Assembly (NCBI GenBank): GCA_026027325.1
Contig: JAMSLZ010000021.1
Coordinates: 1-64,000 of the forward strand
Direction: 5' to 3'
Source: Actinomucor elegans
Lineage: Eukaryota; Mucoromycota; Mucoromycetes; Mucorales; Mucoraceae
DNA length: 64,000 nt
A program made the position numbers and the translations under genes. The notes below the pieces were generated by a model. The model did no database searches. It saw nothing but the letters and a program-made list of their open reading frames with translations, and was not told the DNA's origin. This document shows positions 29,020 to 41,751 of the stretch, piece by piece (position 1 is the stretch's first letter; every line of letters begins with the position of its first letter).

Positions 29020-30111
29020 TGATATTGTGGCTATGTTCTTTTATGTTTACCTTGAATAGAGAGAGTAAACAATATATATATAATTGCGTAATAGAAGACT
29101 GTAAAGACTATTATTATATATATCGAACAGATCCAGAAAGGGCTTTAGGTGTGTTCGCTTTAAAAGACAATAAAGCAAGTAAAAGAAAAAGTGATAAAGT
29201 AAGGGAAGAAAGACCCAAAAATTGAATTATCGTTTATTGACAGGCACGATTGATCTATCTTATATAGACATCAATCTGCCTTCTACTTCTACTACATAAC
29301 TTAACATTCTACAAGTACAACCGGATAAACCATCAGCAACTTCAATAACTGGCTTCTAATCACAACATATACAATCACCAATCTAAAGACCATTAGATTG
29401 TGAATACTGAAGCATCAGAAACATAACCAGCGTAAAACATCCATCTTCTGCAGCAGAGCACCGAGTAACTATCCAGAGTCAATGCATTTGATCTGCGATC
29501 ACTCGAGAACAATAAGAATCTAGGTGTAACACTAGATCAAATGTCAAATTCGAGGGACCGAGACATTGAATGGATCTACGATAATATATACAAAAGGGGA
29601 AAACGGAAAAGACGGGAAAAATGGGAAAAGGACATCGAATAAAAGAAAAGGGAAAATAAAGATTCACAATGTGAATGAAATGAGTGAAATGAGTGAAATG
29701 TACAAAAGAAAACTGAATGAAGGGAATATAATACTAAAAGTAAAGGGAATAACAAATATAATAAGAAAATATATATAAGAAGGAAAATGTGTCAGAAAAA
29801 TACACTGTTTGAGACCAGGCCAAGAGAGATAGTAACTTGAAACCTTGCTTATTCCAGAGAGATCTTGAGTTTACAGCCAAAGGAGCGAACGCAATTTCAT
29901 TGGCTGAGAGCGGAGATAACGAACGTCCTTCATTGGCTGAAAACTAAAATGCAAAAATCTCGAGCTAGAGATATGCTAGAGACTTCAAACAAAAATGGAG
30001 CAATTCCTTGGAATTTTCTTCAATATGTATCAAATTCTTGACTATACTTGTTACTTGGCATTTCGAAATTGTGAATGAAAAAGCGGTAATAACCAAATGC
30101 AACATGCAACA
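29020..30111 (-). repeat. Gypsy-T LTR 2 (shared by copies 1 and 2)
   Basis: 1092 bp, flanked on both sides by internal sequence rather than host DNA. Confidence 0.93.
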
Positions 30112-30142
30112 CGTACACCCCACTTAGCTTCGAGTTCACCAT

Positions 30143-31504
30143 TTAGAAATCAGCGTAGTCTTCTACTACCTTGACACACGCATTCAGTCTTGAATTCACC
30201 CATCGTTGAAACTGCTCATTTGCCTTGGACACCATAACATCAGGAACCATAGACTTCACCTCACGAGTAAACAACTTCAATCGATCACCGTTTACAGCAT
30301 GCTTGAGCCTTAAACTGTTTCTTCCAGTCAAGTAGTAAGTACCAGACTTCTCGTTCACGGACAGAATCGTATAGGGACCTTCCCACTTATCACCAAACTT
30401 AGACGTAGGCGTTGGATCCAGCAACAGAACTTCTTCACCAACTTCAAATTGCTTTCTAAAGACCACCTTAGCGTCGTAGCGCCTCTTAGCCTTGGCTTTT
30501 CTCTCATCAGAAACTTGCCTTGCTTCAGCACGAACATTCTTCAATAAGTCTTGCACCATCGCTACACGTTCTTTTAACTCTTCTTCTTCTTCACCTTCAA
30601 CATAGTCCAAACGAGGACTAACCCACACAGCAGGAGTACGAAACTCATAACCAAACAGCAAATAACTTGGACTAAAACCAGTACCAGTATTCTTTGTAGA
30701 CCGCAAAACCATCAACGCAGCATCCAAGAACAGATCCCATTGATCTATCTTATCTTGATCTCGAGCTAGCTTCGCCATAACTGTCACCAAAGAGCCATTT
30801 AACCTTTCACACATACCATTTGCTTGCGGACGATAACTTGTAGTCATAATGTTCTTGCAACCAATCCTTTTCAAGAAATGATGAACATAGGTAGATATAA
30901 AATTTGCACCTCGATCAGAAAGAATATACTGAGGTACGCCAAAACATCTAACAACTTCATGAAAATAGAATTCACCAGTAGTAACTTCATCAATATCGGG
31001 AACAGCCATAGCCACAGGATACCGAGTCAGATTACAGATACCAGTCAGAATATATCGATTACCCTTGGTTGTGATCGCTAATGGGCCTATAGCATCAACA
31101 CTCAAGGTAAAGAACGGATGACGGGGAGTTTTTACTACAGCACCAGGATTTGATCTAACAGCTCTCATCCTAGCACGAAATTGACAAGTTTCACAAGCCT
31201 TCACCACTGACGTTACTAATTCACGACCTTCTTGCAATACATAGAAGCGAGCGACCTTATCCAGCGTATTCATAATGCCTTGATGCCCTTCGCGATGAAC
31301 CTCTTGAACCTTCTGTAAAGCATTGCCTTCATGCAATAACTCCCTACCAGAATTCATTTCAAGGACTCGCCCATCCTCAGCGATCACCAACCTTTTAGCA
31401 TGATAGCGGATCTTTTGACGCACCTTATTGTTTGCATCCTTGGGATATGAACCATTCAACAGATAGTAATAGAGCGACAGAAACCACGGAAACGTAATAG
31501 CCAT
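30143..31504 (-). CDS. Integrase ORF of Gypsy-T, copy 2
   Basis: 453 residues, identical in sequence to copy 1. HHCC, D-D-35-E and GPY/F are all present. It remains intact although the RT of this copy is disrupted, which supports its being a separate translation unit. Confidence 0.92.
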   Translation of the reverse strand: MAITFPWFLSLYYYLLNGSYPKDANNKVRQKIRYHAKRLVIAEDGRVLEMNSGRELLHEGNALQKVQEVHREGHQGIMNTLDKVARFYVLQEGRELVTSVVKACETCQFRARMRAVRSNPGAVVKTPRHPFFTLSVDAIGPLAITTKGNRYILTGICNLTRYPVAMAVPDIDEVTTGEFYFHEVVRCFGVPQYILSDRGANFISTYVHHFLKRIGCKNIMTTSYRPQANGMCERLNGSLVTVMAKLARDQDKIDQWDLFLDAALMVLRSTKNTGTGFSPSYLLFGYEFRTPAVWVSPRLDYVEGEEEEELKERVAMVQDLLKNVRAEARQVSDERKAKAKRRYDAKVVFRKQFEVGEEVLLLDPTPTSKFGDKWEGPYTILSVNEKSGTYYLTGRNSLRLKHAVNGDRLKLFTREVKSMVPDVMVSKANEQFQRWVNSRLNACVKVVEDYADF

Positions 31505-31718
31505 AGTAAACCAGATACAATTAAATAAAGACGAACCAATATATTATTTAAAGGGAACAAAAATTTTGGATCAACAGTGGTAAATTTGAAGTAAAAATTT
31601 TTTTCAAAGATACAAAGTTATAAGAAACCGAAAGAAAAGTTGTTTTTATTCATTTACTATGTTACTAACGTCTATATGTAATAATCCTCTATACTGATCA
31701 TCTATACTAATCATCTAA

Positions 31719-31760
<42 letters not shown>

Positions 31761-32555
31761 AATTGGATTAAATCATCCTTATCCTCAAGACTCCGTTTAA
31801 ACTCTTCAACTGGGATGCTTCTGGACAAAGGATCCGCAATGTTATTCTTGCCAGCTCGAAAAACGATATCAAACTTGTAATCTAACAACGCAGCACACCA
31901 TCTTGACAATTTAGCACTGGATTTCAGAGGTTTGAAGATATATACCAAACTAGAATGATCCGTCAACAAAATAAATCTTCTTCCTTTTAAGTAATGCTTG
32001 TAATGAGTTACACCCCAAACAACAGCCAGAGCCTCCAAATGGTGGATATGGTAAGAACGTTCAGGACCACGAAGTCCTCTTGATCCATATGAGATCACTC
32101 TTTCATTTCTTCTTGTTTCCCAATCATCAACTTGAGATAAGACAGCGCCTAGACCTTGATTACTAGCATCAACTGAGAGAACTTGCACCTTTTCTTTATC
32201 CGGAAAGACCAGAATTGGAGCCGTACATAGAGCTGTCTTCATATAATCAAATGCTGCTTGTTCTTCTTCACCCCAGACGAAAGGAACATTCTTGCGAGTC
32301 AATCGATTTAAGCATGCTACGATTGATGCATATCCTTCAACATACTTATGAAAGAAATTGCAAAGACCCAACCAAGAACGCAACATGTTGATGTCCGTAG
32401 GCACTGCAAAATTCTTCACCTTTTCAATATTTCTTTCACCGGGAGAAGTACCATTTTTGCCGATTTGATGTCCAAGGTATTCAACATTTTCTTTACCAAA
32501 GAAACACTTCTTCCGTTTCAACTTGAGATTTGCTTTTTCACATGCTTGAAACATA

Positions 32556-34202
32556 CAGTGGGTGGAAAAATGGTTCGGGTGTTTTCCAAAATTTTACAAA
32601 AAAAGGAATATACAGGGAACTACGAATCCTATCAACGCCAAACTAGCTTTATTAGAAAGCACAAACTATTATTAATGCATTTTCTTAATTTTGCACTGAT
32701 TGGATAACTGAGTTCGTATATATCAGAGAGTAAAAATATAAGGTACACCCGAACCATTTTTCAGGGTCAAGCTTAGAAATCGAAACTTCTAGAAATCTCA
32801 GGATAAAAAGGCCCCAATGGATTACTAATTAATATTTGTGATTAATAATCACTATGTTGCGTCTCAAATTTAAAAAAAGTATAAAAAGAAGCGTTTTTGC
32901 TGAGAGATAAGCTCACCAATTTTCAATTTTTTCACTTTTCAACTATGACACGCTGCATTCCCAAAGATACTCAAAACAACATCAAAAACTTGTTGGAATC
33001 TGGCTATTCTTACTCCCAAATCATGAAGCGTATCCCTGGAGTCAAAAAAACTACGATCAATAGTTATAAACGCAAGTGGTTTCCAGAAATGAAGCCATTG
33101 CCATCTGGTCGCCATGCCATTGTAAATGCTACAAGTCGCAATTACATTCGCAGGAAGCTTATACTTGGAACTTTTAAAACTGCCAAGGATGTAGAAAGGC
33201 ACCTTGATGATCTAGGAATGAAAATAAGCTACTCTGGATGCTTGAAGTTGCTCAGATCGATGGATTTTCAAGCCGAGATAAAAAAAAAAAACCTTTCCTT
33301 AGCAAAAAGCACATGGTTCAAAGGTTAAACTGGGCCAAAGCCCATAGAAGTTGGACTAGCGATGACTGGAGGCGAATGATTTTCTCCGACGAGACCAAGA
33401 TCAATGTTTGGGGCTCCGACGGCTGCAAGTATTTCTGGAGAAGACCTGATGATAAGCTCCAGTTCCATCATTTGGATCTTACTGTTAAGCATGGTGGTGG
33501 AAGCTTAATGATGTGGGGTTGCATCACTTACGATGGTCCTGGATATGCCTGCCAAATATTTGATGGTACTATGAAGAAGGAGGACTACATCCATATCCTA
33601 GAGACAACTTTAAAGGACACCATGGAGTGGTATGGATATGACCCCAAAGAAGTCTACTTCCAACAAGACAAGGACCCAAAGCATACTGCCAAGGCTACAA
33701 AGCAATGGTTCAAGGACAATGGTTTTAACATTGATTGGACATATAGTTGGCCACCCCAAAGCCCTGATTTAAATCCAATCGAGCATGTTTGGCATCACCT
33801 AAAGCTCAAACTTAGCGCTTATCCGGATAGGGCCAAAGGAGTCCATGATTTGTGGGAAAGAGTTGAAAAAGAATGGGATACTTTTACAAAAGAGGATTGC
33901 CAAAAGTATATTGATAGTATGCCAAAAAGAATCGAAGCAGTTATTAAAGCAAAAGGTGGATATACGAAGTACTAGCTATGATTAGCATCGACCCTGAAAA
34001 ATGGTTCGGGTGTATACTATTTTTTTAATCTCAATTTAAATAAACCTCCGCTAATATAGGGATATCATATTCCGGCATATAATTGATATTGGCTTCAGCT
34101 TTCTAACAAAGTTAGTTTTACATTGATCAGATTAATAGTTCTTGTTTTATTCCAGATTATATAAAATTTTGGAAAACACCCGAACCATTTTTCCACCCAC
34201 TG
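32556..34202 (+). mobile_element. Tc1-C element (DD37E), copy 1, complete
   Basis: 1647 bp. Inverted ends CAGTGGGTGGAAAAATGG with about 40 bp of similarity, TA on both sides (32554-32555, 34203-34204). Inserted antisense to the retrotransposon. Confidence 0.95.
32945..33975 (+). pseudogene. Tc1-C transposase (one homopolymer frameshift)
   Basis: The first part from ATG 32945 has the helix-turn-helix domain. After AEIKKK a run of 12 As shifts the frame; the second part is open to TAG 33973-33975, with FSDETKINVWG, VKHGGGSLMMWG, FQQDKDPKH and PDLNPIEHVW. The spacing between the last Asp and Glu is 37 residues, so DD37E. Copy 2 at 54405-54421 has 10 As and is in frame at this point, so the gene would otherwise be a full 342 residues. 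Either a real two-base expansion or an assembly error. Confidence 0.9.
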
Positions 34203-35176
34203 TAAGTTTGAGATGGATTTTATGTTCCTCCATGTTCCTTGAGTACACCAGTACATCATCCAGAAAAACCAATATAAACTTGCCAATATATTCCTTGAAT
34301 ATGCTTGAGACTACAGATTGGAAACCAGATACCCCAATGCAAATACCCATTGGCAACACCTTATAACGATACACGCCACGTTTACCCACAGAAAAACCAG
34401 TGACTTCAGCAGAAGCAGCATCTTTCAAAGGCAATTGGTGATAACCAGCGGACATATCACAAGTAGTAAACACGCATGCACCAGCAGTAGCTTCCGTTAA
34501 TTCCGATACCGTGTATGTTGGAAAATTGGTTTCTACAATCATCTCATTTGCCTTCCGGTAATCAATCACACAGCGACCAGAACCATCACGTTTTGGCACC
34601 ATAAATGCCGGACTTGTCCAAGTACCATCCGATTCTTCAATGAGATCCAGAGCTAACATTTCATCTACATACTTATTTAGCTCTTCTTCATCCGACCAAG
34701 ATAAACGAAATGGCTTCGTTCTTACAGGCACCGCGTTTTCCTTCAAGTTTATAGCCAAAGAGTAGCCCTTTATCTTTGTCAGACCAGATACCTCAGAAAA
34801 ACAATGGGCATATTCTTCTACCACAGGGGCCAACAGATCATGTACACCCGAACTGATATTGTTGATATCATATATCAACTCCTTCACGGGATCACCTTCT
34901 TCATAACCAATTGGGACAATGCTTTCTTCCAATGTCTCCGTATACTTCTGCGATACCTTGATATGGTAAACTTGCTTCAGCTCCTTCAAGTTTGCATCTA
35001 GCCTTGTCAACCTGGCTGCTTTGTTATCTACTTTGCTTACTTGACCAGGTAAGCTTGTAGTATAACAGGGCAGAGAAACCACACCAGTCGTTGAGGGTAT
35101 CTTTATGGTTGACGAACCCAGATTTATTTCCACCCCATACGACTTGAACCACGGGATACCCAGGATGCACAGTTCG

Positions 35177-36126
35177 TTACCATCGCCAGTGTCTTGAATA
35201 CACATATGTTCGGGCCTGATCTTGCCTGCAACATTTATTGGGACATCCAAGACAATCTTGCTTCTTGTTGACGGCTTTTTTTTTATCAAAACCAACTAGT
35301 TGCAAGCTGTCGTCGATAGGAACCAAACCCAGAGATTCACATAAGTATTTTGATAGCACCGATATACTTCCACCAGTATCAAAAATACATTCGACCGCCT
35401 TGTTACCGATCTTGATCATACCTTTCAGTGGTGAACTAGCTCTCATCTTGTTTAAATCGTATGGATATCGATAAACAGACTCAGCTTCACTGAAATTGAG
35501 ATCATCATCTTCATCCACAGTGGCGAATTCCGACTCCAAAGACTTGACCGAAGAAGAACTTGTATGATCTGAATCATAATCTGTAGTAGTATCCGAGTCA
35601 TAATCGCTTTCGTCTTCTACCAGGTTGATCTCCATTACTTGATGATCTGCGTTTAGATGCCTTTTGTATCGTTTTGGCCTTTGTACTCGCAAATCACGCA
35701 AACCATCCACCAGATCTCTTTCTGCATTCTTGTCAATAGCTACCCAGTCGAGCATCGACAAACCAGAATCCAGTTTAGCCAATCGGTCCCATACCTTCAG
35801 TGTCTTGGTCTCGACTTGCAAACGTCTTGGGGTCCTACGTTTCTTTTTGGAACCAGAACTTCGGGTGGTGACGGATCAATTTCCACTGGCACTTGTTTCA
35901 TGGCGGCCTTTCCTTTGTTTCGAGCAACCCTTTTTGCTGGAGGAGCAGAATTACCTATCACCGGGGGAGCGAATTGGACAACTGTCCCACCAGGTATCTG
36001 ATCTTCCATGGTTCTCTTGACGCCAGTACCATAAACCTCGTTGGGGCCATCATCTTCACCTATAGTATCAACCATATTGACTATTGGCGGTTTCAGAGGA
36101 TTTGAAATTTTTGGAGTACCAGTCAC
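35177..36126 (-). pseudogene. Gag-protease frame (ORF2) of Gypsy-T, copy 2
   Basis: Same protein as in copy 1, but one T is missing in a run near 35845-35849 (five instead of six), which splits the frame after VLVPK. The protease FDTGGS is in the downstream part. No other damage seen. Confidence 0.85.
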
Positions 36127-36128
36127 CT

Positions 36129-37094
36129 CTAAGACTGATACTCGTTCCCTTTTCCCTGATCGATGGGAACAGCATTACTACCAGTTGCTACCGCACCAAC
36201 ATTTTGCCTATTTTGCTGGGATAAATACTCCGGGCAGTCATACTTCTTATGACCTTCCTTATCGCAAAAGAAACAGACAAACCGACGAGTAGGACCAGTA
36301 TTAGGAGCAGAAGTCTTCATAGCCGTAAAATTTTGAGCCTTTCCAGATGACTGACTCAAATTCACCAGGTTAATACTTAACCGTTCCAGTTTATCTACCA
36401 ATGAGAACATGCTTGACACAGCTGAAGCCTCAGAACTTCTAGAAGAGCTAACATTCTCCTGAGCGGAACCAGTACCAGGACCAAAATCATGGTTCATACC
36501 GCGAGCACCATACTTCTTGAGACTCTTCTCAATTTGTTGCGCTTTCTCCTTGGCATGTTCAAACGTAGCAGGGGTACCATCCTTCTCAACCTCAAACGCA
36601 ACATTTGGCTTGATCGCATTCAAAAAGGTGCGCACTTGGTAACTTTCGCTCTTGTTACCCAACCACGAAAACAATTCTTGCATCTTGAATGCTACGTCGG
36701 TTACCGTTGGATATTCAGACCCTTGAACCAAAGTTTGGAGCTCTTGCCACCATTGATCCTCTTGATCAGCCAAGTAGTGTTTTCTGAATTCCTTGACAAA
36801 TTCATCCCAAGTTGTAGCTCTTGATCCCACTACATTCCACCAAGTTTCCGCCTTGCCAACCAAGTGATCGCCTACCACAAAAAGGATCTCTTCATCCGTG
36901 AACTTGGTAGTTTTTCTTAAACGATCCATCTTGTTGAGCCAAACCATAGCTTCGTTAACCTTATTGCTTTCTCCAGCAAAATCCCTAGGTTCATTCATGA
37001 AGCGAACATTGGCACCACCACGTCTTGGTACAGAATTAACAGTAGAATCAGACATCATATAATATTCTCTAAAATAACTTGAAAGGAGAGACAT
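36129..37094 (-). CDS. Gag of Gypsy-T, copy 2
   Basis: Same protein as copy 1, including the zinc knuckle, the GGGAAAA slip site and the TAG stop. Start ambiguity as for copy 1. Confidence 0.92.
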   Translation of the reverse strand: MSLLSSYFREYYMMSDSTVNSVPRRGGANVRFMNEPRDFAGESNKVNEAMVWLNKMDRLRKTTKFTDEEILFVVGDHLVGKAETWWNVVGSRATTWDEFVKEFRKHYLADQEDQWWQELQTLVQGSEYPTVTDVAFKMQELFSWLGNKSESYQVRTFLNAIKPNVAFEVEKDGTPATFEHAKEKAQQIEKSLKKYGARGMNHDFGPGTGSAQENVSSSRSSEASAVSSMFSLVDKLERLSINLVNLSQSSGKAQNFTAMKTSAPNTGPTRRFVCFFCDKEGHKKYDCPEYLSQQNRQNVGAVATGSNAVPIDQGKGNEYQS

Positions 37095-37130
37095 CTTTAG
37101 CACTTGAATCTAGGATACAGCCGGACCAAC

Positions 37131-38222
37131 TGATATTGTGGCTATGTTCTTTTATGTTTACCTTGAATAGAGAGAGTAAACAATATATATATAATTGCGT
37201 AATAGAAGACTGTAAAGACTATTATTATATATATCGAACAGATCCAGAAAGGGCTTTAGGTGTGTTCGCTTTAAAAGACAATAAAGCAAGTAAAAGAAAA
37301 AGTGATAAAGTAAGGGAAGAAAGACCCAAAAATTGAATTATCGTTTATTGACAGGCACGATTGATCTATCTTATATAGACATCAATCTGCCTTCTACTTC
37401 TACTACATAACTTAACATTCTACAAGTACAACCGGATAAACCATCAGCAACTTCAATAACTGGCTTCTAATCACAACATATACAATCACCAATCTAAAGA
37501 CCATTAGATTGTGAATACTGAAGCATCAGAAACATAACCAGCGTAAAACATCCATCTTCTGCAGCAGAGCACCGAGTAACTATCCAGAGTCAATGCATTT
37601 GATCTGCGATCACTCGAGAACAATAAGAATCTAGGTGTAACACTAGATCAAATGTCAAATTCGAGGGACCGAGACATTGAATGGATCTACGATAATATAT
37701 ACAAAAGGGGAAAACGGAAAAGACGGGAAAAATGGGAAAAGGACATCGAATAAAAGAAAAGGGAAAATAAAGATTCACAATGTGAATGAAATGAGTGAAA
37801 TGAGTGAAATGTACAAAAGAAAACTGAATGAAGGGAATATAATACTAAAAGTAAAGGGAATAACAAATATAATAAGAAAATATATATAAGAAGGAAAATG
37901 TGTCAGAAAAATACACTGTTTGAGACCAGGCCAAGAGAGATAGTAACTTGAAACCTTGCTTATTCCAGAGAGATCTTGAGTTTACAGCCAAAGGAGCGAA
38001 CGCAATTTCATTGGCTGAGAGCGGAGATAACGAACGTCCTTCATTGGCTGAAAACTAAAATGCAAAAATCTCGAGCTAGAGATATGCTAGAGACTTCAAA
38101 CAAAAATGGAGCAATTCCTTGGAATTTTCTTCAATATGTATCAAATTCTTGACTATACTTGTTACTTGGCATTTCGAAATTGTGAATGAAAAAGCGGTAA
38201 TAACCAAATGCAACATGCAACA
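37131..38222 (-). repeat. Gypsy-T LTR 3 (shared by copies 2 and 3)
   Basis: 1092 bp, as LTR 2. Confidence 0.93.
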
Positions 38223-38253
38223 CGTACACCCCACTTAGCTTCGAGTTCACCAT

Positions 38254-39615
38254 TTAGAAATCAGCGTAGTCTTCTACTACCTTGACACACGCATTCAGTC
38301 TTGAATTCACCCATCGTTGAAACTGCTCATTTGCCTTGGACACCATAACATCAGGAACCATAGACTTCACCTCACGAGTAAACAACTTCAATCGATCACC
38401 GTTTACAGCATGCTTGAGCCTTAAACTGTTTCTTCCAGTCAAGTAGTAAGTACCAGACTTCTCGTTCACGGACAGAATCGTATAGGGACCTTCCCACTTA
38501 TCACCAAACTTAGACGTAGGCGTTGGATCCAGCAACAGAACTTCTTCACCAACTTCAAATTGCTTTCTAAAGACCACCTTAGCGTCGTAGCGCCTCTTAG
38601 CCTTGGCTTTTCTCTCATCAGAAACTTGCCTTGCTTCAGCACGAACATTCTTCAATAAGTCTTGCACCATCGCTACACGTTCTTTTAACTCTTCTTCTTC
38701 TTCACCTTCAACATAGTCCAAACGAGGACTAACCCACACAGCAGGAGTACGAAACTCATAACCAAACAGCAAATAACTTGGACTAAAACCAGTACCAGTA
38801 TTCTTTGTAGACCGCAAAACCATCAACGCAGCATCCAAGAACAGATCCCATTGATCTATCTTATCTTGATCTCGAGCTAGCTTCGCCATAACTGTCACCA
38901 AAGAGCCATTTAACCTTTCACACATACCATTTGCTTGCGGACGATAACTTGTAGTCATAATGTTCTTGCAACCAATCCTTTTCAAGAAATGATGAACATA
39001 GGTAGATATAAAATTTGCACCTCGATCAGAAAGAATATACTGAGGTACGCCAAAACATCTAACAACTTCATGAAAATAGAATTCACCAGTAGTAACTTCA
39101 TCAATATCGGGAACAGCCATAGCCACAGGATACCGAGTCAGATTACAGATACCAGTCAGAATATATCGATTACCCTTGGTTGTGATCGCTAATGGGCCTA
39201 TAGCATCAACACTCAAGGTAAAGAACGGATGACGGGGAGTTTTTACTACAGCACCAGGATTTGATCTAACAGCTCTCATCCTAGCACGAAATTGACAAGT
39301 TTCACAAGCCTTCACCACTGACGTTACTAATTCACGACCTTCTTGCAATACATAGAAGCGAGCGACCTTATCCAGCGTATTCATAATGCCTTGATGCCCT
39401 TCGCGATGAACCTCTTGAACCTTCTGTAAAGCATTGCCTTCATGCAATAACTCCCTACCAGAATTCATTTCAAGGACTCGCCCATCCTCAGCGATCACCA
39501 ACCTTTTAGCATGATAGCGGATCTTTTGACGCACCTTATTGTTTGCATCCTTGGGATATGAACCATTCAACAGATAGTAATAGAGCGACAGAAACCACGG
39601 AAACGTAATAGCCAT
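38254..39615 (-). CDS. Integrase ORF of Gypsy-T, copy 3
   Basis: 453 residues, same as copies 1 and 2. The spacer upstream has one T fewer in a short run than the other copies, and the A tract is 35 bases. Confidence 0.92.
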   Translation of the reverse strand: MAITFPWFLSLYYYLLNGSYPKDANNKVRQKIRYHAKRLVIAEDGRVLEMNSGRELLHEGNALQKVQEVHREGHQGIMNTLDKVARFYVLQEGRELVTSVVKACETCQFRARMRAVRSNPGAVVKTPRHPFFTLSVDAIGPLAITTKGNRYILTGICNLTRYPVAMAVPDIDEVTTGEFYFHEVVRCFGVPQYILSDRGANFISTYVHHFLKRIGCKNIMTTSYRPQANGMCERLNGSLVTVMAKLARDQDKIDQWDLFLDAALMVLRSTKNTGTGFSPSYLLFGYEFRTPAVWVSPRLDYVEGEEEEELKERVAMVQDLLKNVRAEARQVSDERKAKAKRRYDAKVVFRKQFEVGEEVLLLDPTPTSKFGDKWEGPYTILSVNEKSGTYYLTGRNSLRLKHAVNGDRLKLFTREVKSMVPDVMVSKANEQFQRWVNSRLNACVKVVEDYADF

Positions 39616-39828
39616 AGTAAACCAGATACAATTAAATAAAGACGAACCAATATATTATTTAAAGGGAACAAAAATTTTGGATCAACAGTGGTAAATTTGA
39701 AGTAAAAATTTTTTCAAAGATACAAAGTTATAAGAAACCGAAAGAAAAGTTGTTTTTATTCATTTACTATGTTACTAACGTCTATATGTAATAATCCTCT
39801 ATACTGATCATCTATACTAATCATCTAA

Positions 39829-39864
<36 letters not shown>

Positions 39865-39871
<7 letters not shown>

Positions 39872-41751
39872 AATTGGATTAAATCATCCTTATCCTCAAG
39901 ACTCCGTTTAAACTCTTCAACTGGGATGCTTCTGGACAAAGGATCCGCAATGTTATTCTTGCCAGCTCGAAAAACGATATCAAACTTGTAATCTAACAAC
40001 GCAGCACACCATCTTGACAATTTAGCACTGGATTTCAGAGGTTTGAAGATATATACCAAACTAGAATGATCCGTCAACAAAATAAATCTTCTTCCTTTTA
40101 AGTAATGCTTGTAATGAGTTACACCCCAAACAACAGCCAGAGCCTCCAAATGGTGGATATGGTAAGAACGTTCAGGACCACGAAGTCCTCTTGATCCATA
40201 TGAGATCACTCTTTCATTTCTTCTTGTTTCCCAATCATCAACTTGAGATAAGACAGCGCCTAGACCTTGATTACTAGCATCAACTGAGAGAACTTGCACC
40301 TTTTCTTTATCCGGAAAGACCAGAATTGGAGCCGTACATAGAGCTGTCTTCATATAATCAAATGCTGCTTGTTCTTCTTCACCCCAGACGAAAGGAACAT
40401 TCTTGCGAGTCAATCGATTTAAGCATGCTACGATTGATGCATATCCTTCAACATACTTATGAAAGAAATTGCAAAGACCCAACCAAGAACGCAACATGTT
40501 GATGTCCGTAGGCACTGCAAAATTCTTCACCTTTTCAATATTTCTTTCACCGGGAGAAGTACCATTTTTGCCGATTTGATGTCCAAGGTATTCAACATTT
40601 TCTTTACCAAAGAAACACTTCTTCCGTTTCAACTTGAGATTTGCTTTTTCACATGCTTGAAACATAAGTTTGAGATGGATTTTATGTTCCTCCATGTTCC
40701 TTGAGTACACCAGTACATCATCCAGAAAAACCAATATAAACTTGCCAATATATTCCTTGAATATGCTTGAGACTACAGATTGGAAACCAGATACCCCAAT
40801 GCAAATACCCATTGGCAACACCTTATAACGATACACGCCACGTTTACCCACAGAAAAACCAGTGACTTCAGCAGAAGCAGCATCTTTCAAAGGCAATTGG
40901 TGATAACCAGCGGACATATCACAAGTAGTAAACACGCATGCACCAGCAGTAGCTTCCGTTAATTCCGATACCGTGTATGTTGGAAAATTGGTTTCTACAA
41001 TCATCTCATTTGCCTTCCGGTAATCAATCACACAGCGACCAGAACCATCACGTTTTGGCACCATAAATGCCGGACTTGTCCAAGTACCATCCGATTCTTC
41101 AATGAGATCCAGAGCTAACATTTCATCTACATACTTATTTAGCTCTTCTTCATCCGACCAAGATAAACGAAATGGCTTCGTTCTTACAGGCACCGCGTTT
41201 TCCTTCAAGTTTATAGCCAAAGAGTAGCCCTTTATCTTTGTCAGACCAGATACCTCAGAAAAACAATGGGCATATTCTTCTACCACAGGGGCCAACAGAT
41301 CATGTACACCCGAACTGATATTGTTGATATCATATATCAACTCCTTCACGGGATCACCTTCTTCATAACCAATTGGGACAATGCTTTCTTCCAATGTCTC
41401 CGTATACTTCTGCGATACCTTGATATGGTAAACTTGCTTCAGCTCCTTCAAGTTTGCATCTAGCCTTGTCAACCTGGCTGCTTTGTTATCTACTTTGCTT
41501 ACTTGACCAGGTAAGCTTGTAGTATAACAGGGCAGAGAAACCACACCAGTCGTTGAGGGTATCTTTATGGTTGACGAACCCAGATTTATTTCCACCCCAT
41601 ACGACTTGAACCACGGGATACCCAGGATGCACAGTTCGTTACCATCGCCAGTGTCTTGAATACACATATGTTCGGGCCTGATCTTGCCTGCAACATTTAT
41701 TGGGACATCCAAGACAATCTTGCTTCTTGTTGACGGCTTTTTTTTTTATCA
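39865..41751 (-). CDS. Protease C-terminus, RT and RNase H of Gypsy-T, copy 3
   Basis: At least 615 residues, with the same RT (FLDD) and RNase H as copy 1. The A run at the protease junction has ten As here (copies 1 and 2 have nine). The ORF is therefore reached from ORF2 by a -1 shift rather than +1, and the first in-frame ATG moves to MDVPIN. Confidence 0.9.

Larger units (their letters stand above)
31754..35295 (-). pseudogene. RT-RNase H ORF of Gypsy-T copy 2, split by Tc1-C
   Basis: The N-terminal part (about 34205-35295) ends within EEHKIHLKL and the C-terminal part (31754-32554) resumes at MFQACEKANL. Between them lies Tc1-C at a TA site (32554-32555). Removing Tc1-C and one TA restores the copy 1 frame. 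The insertion is private to this copy. Confidence 0.93.
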
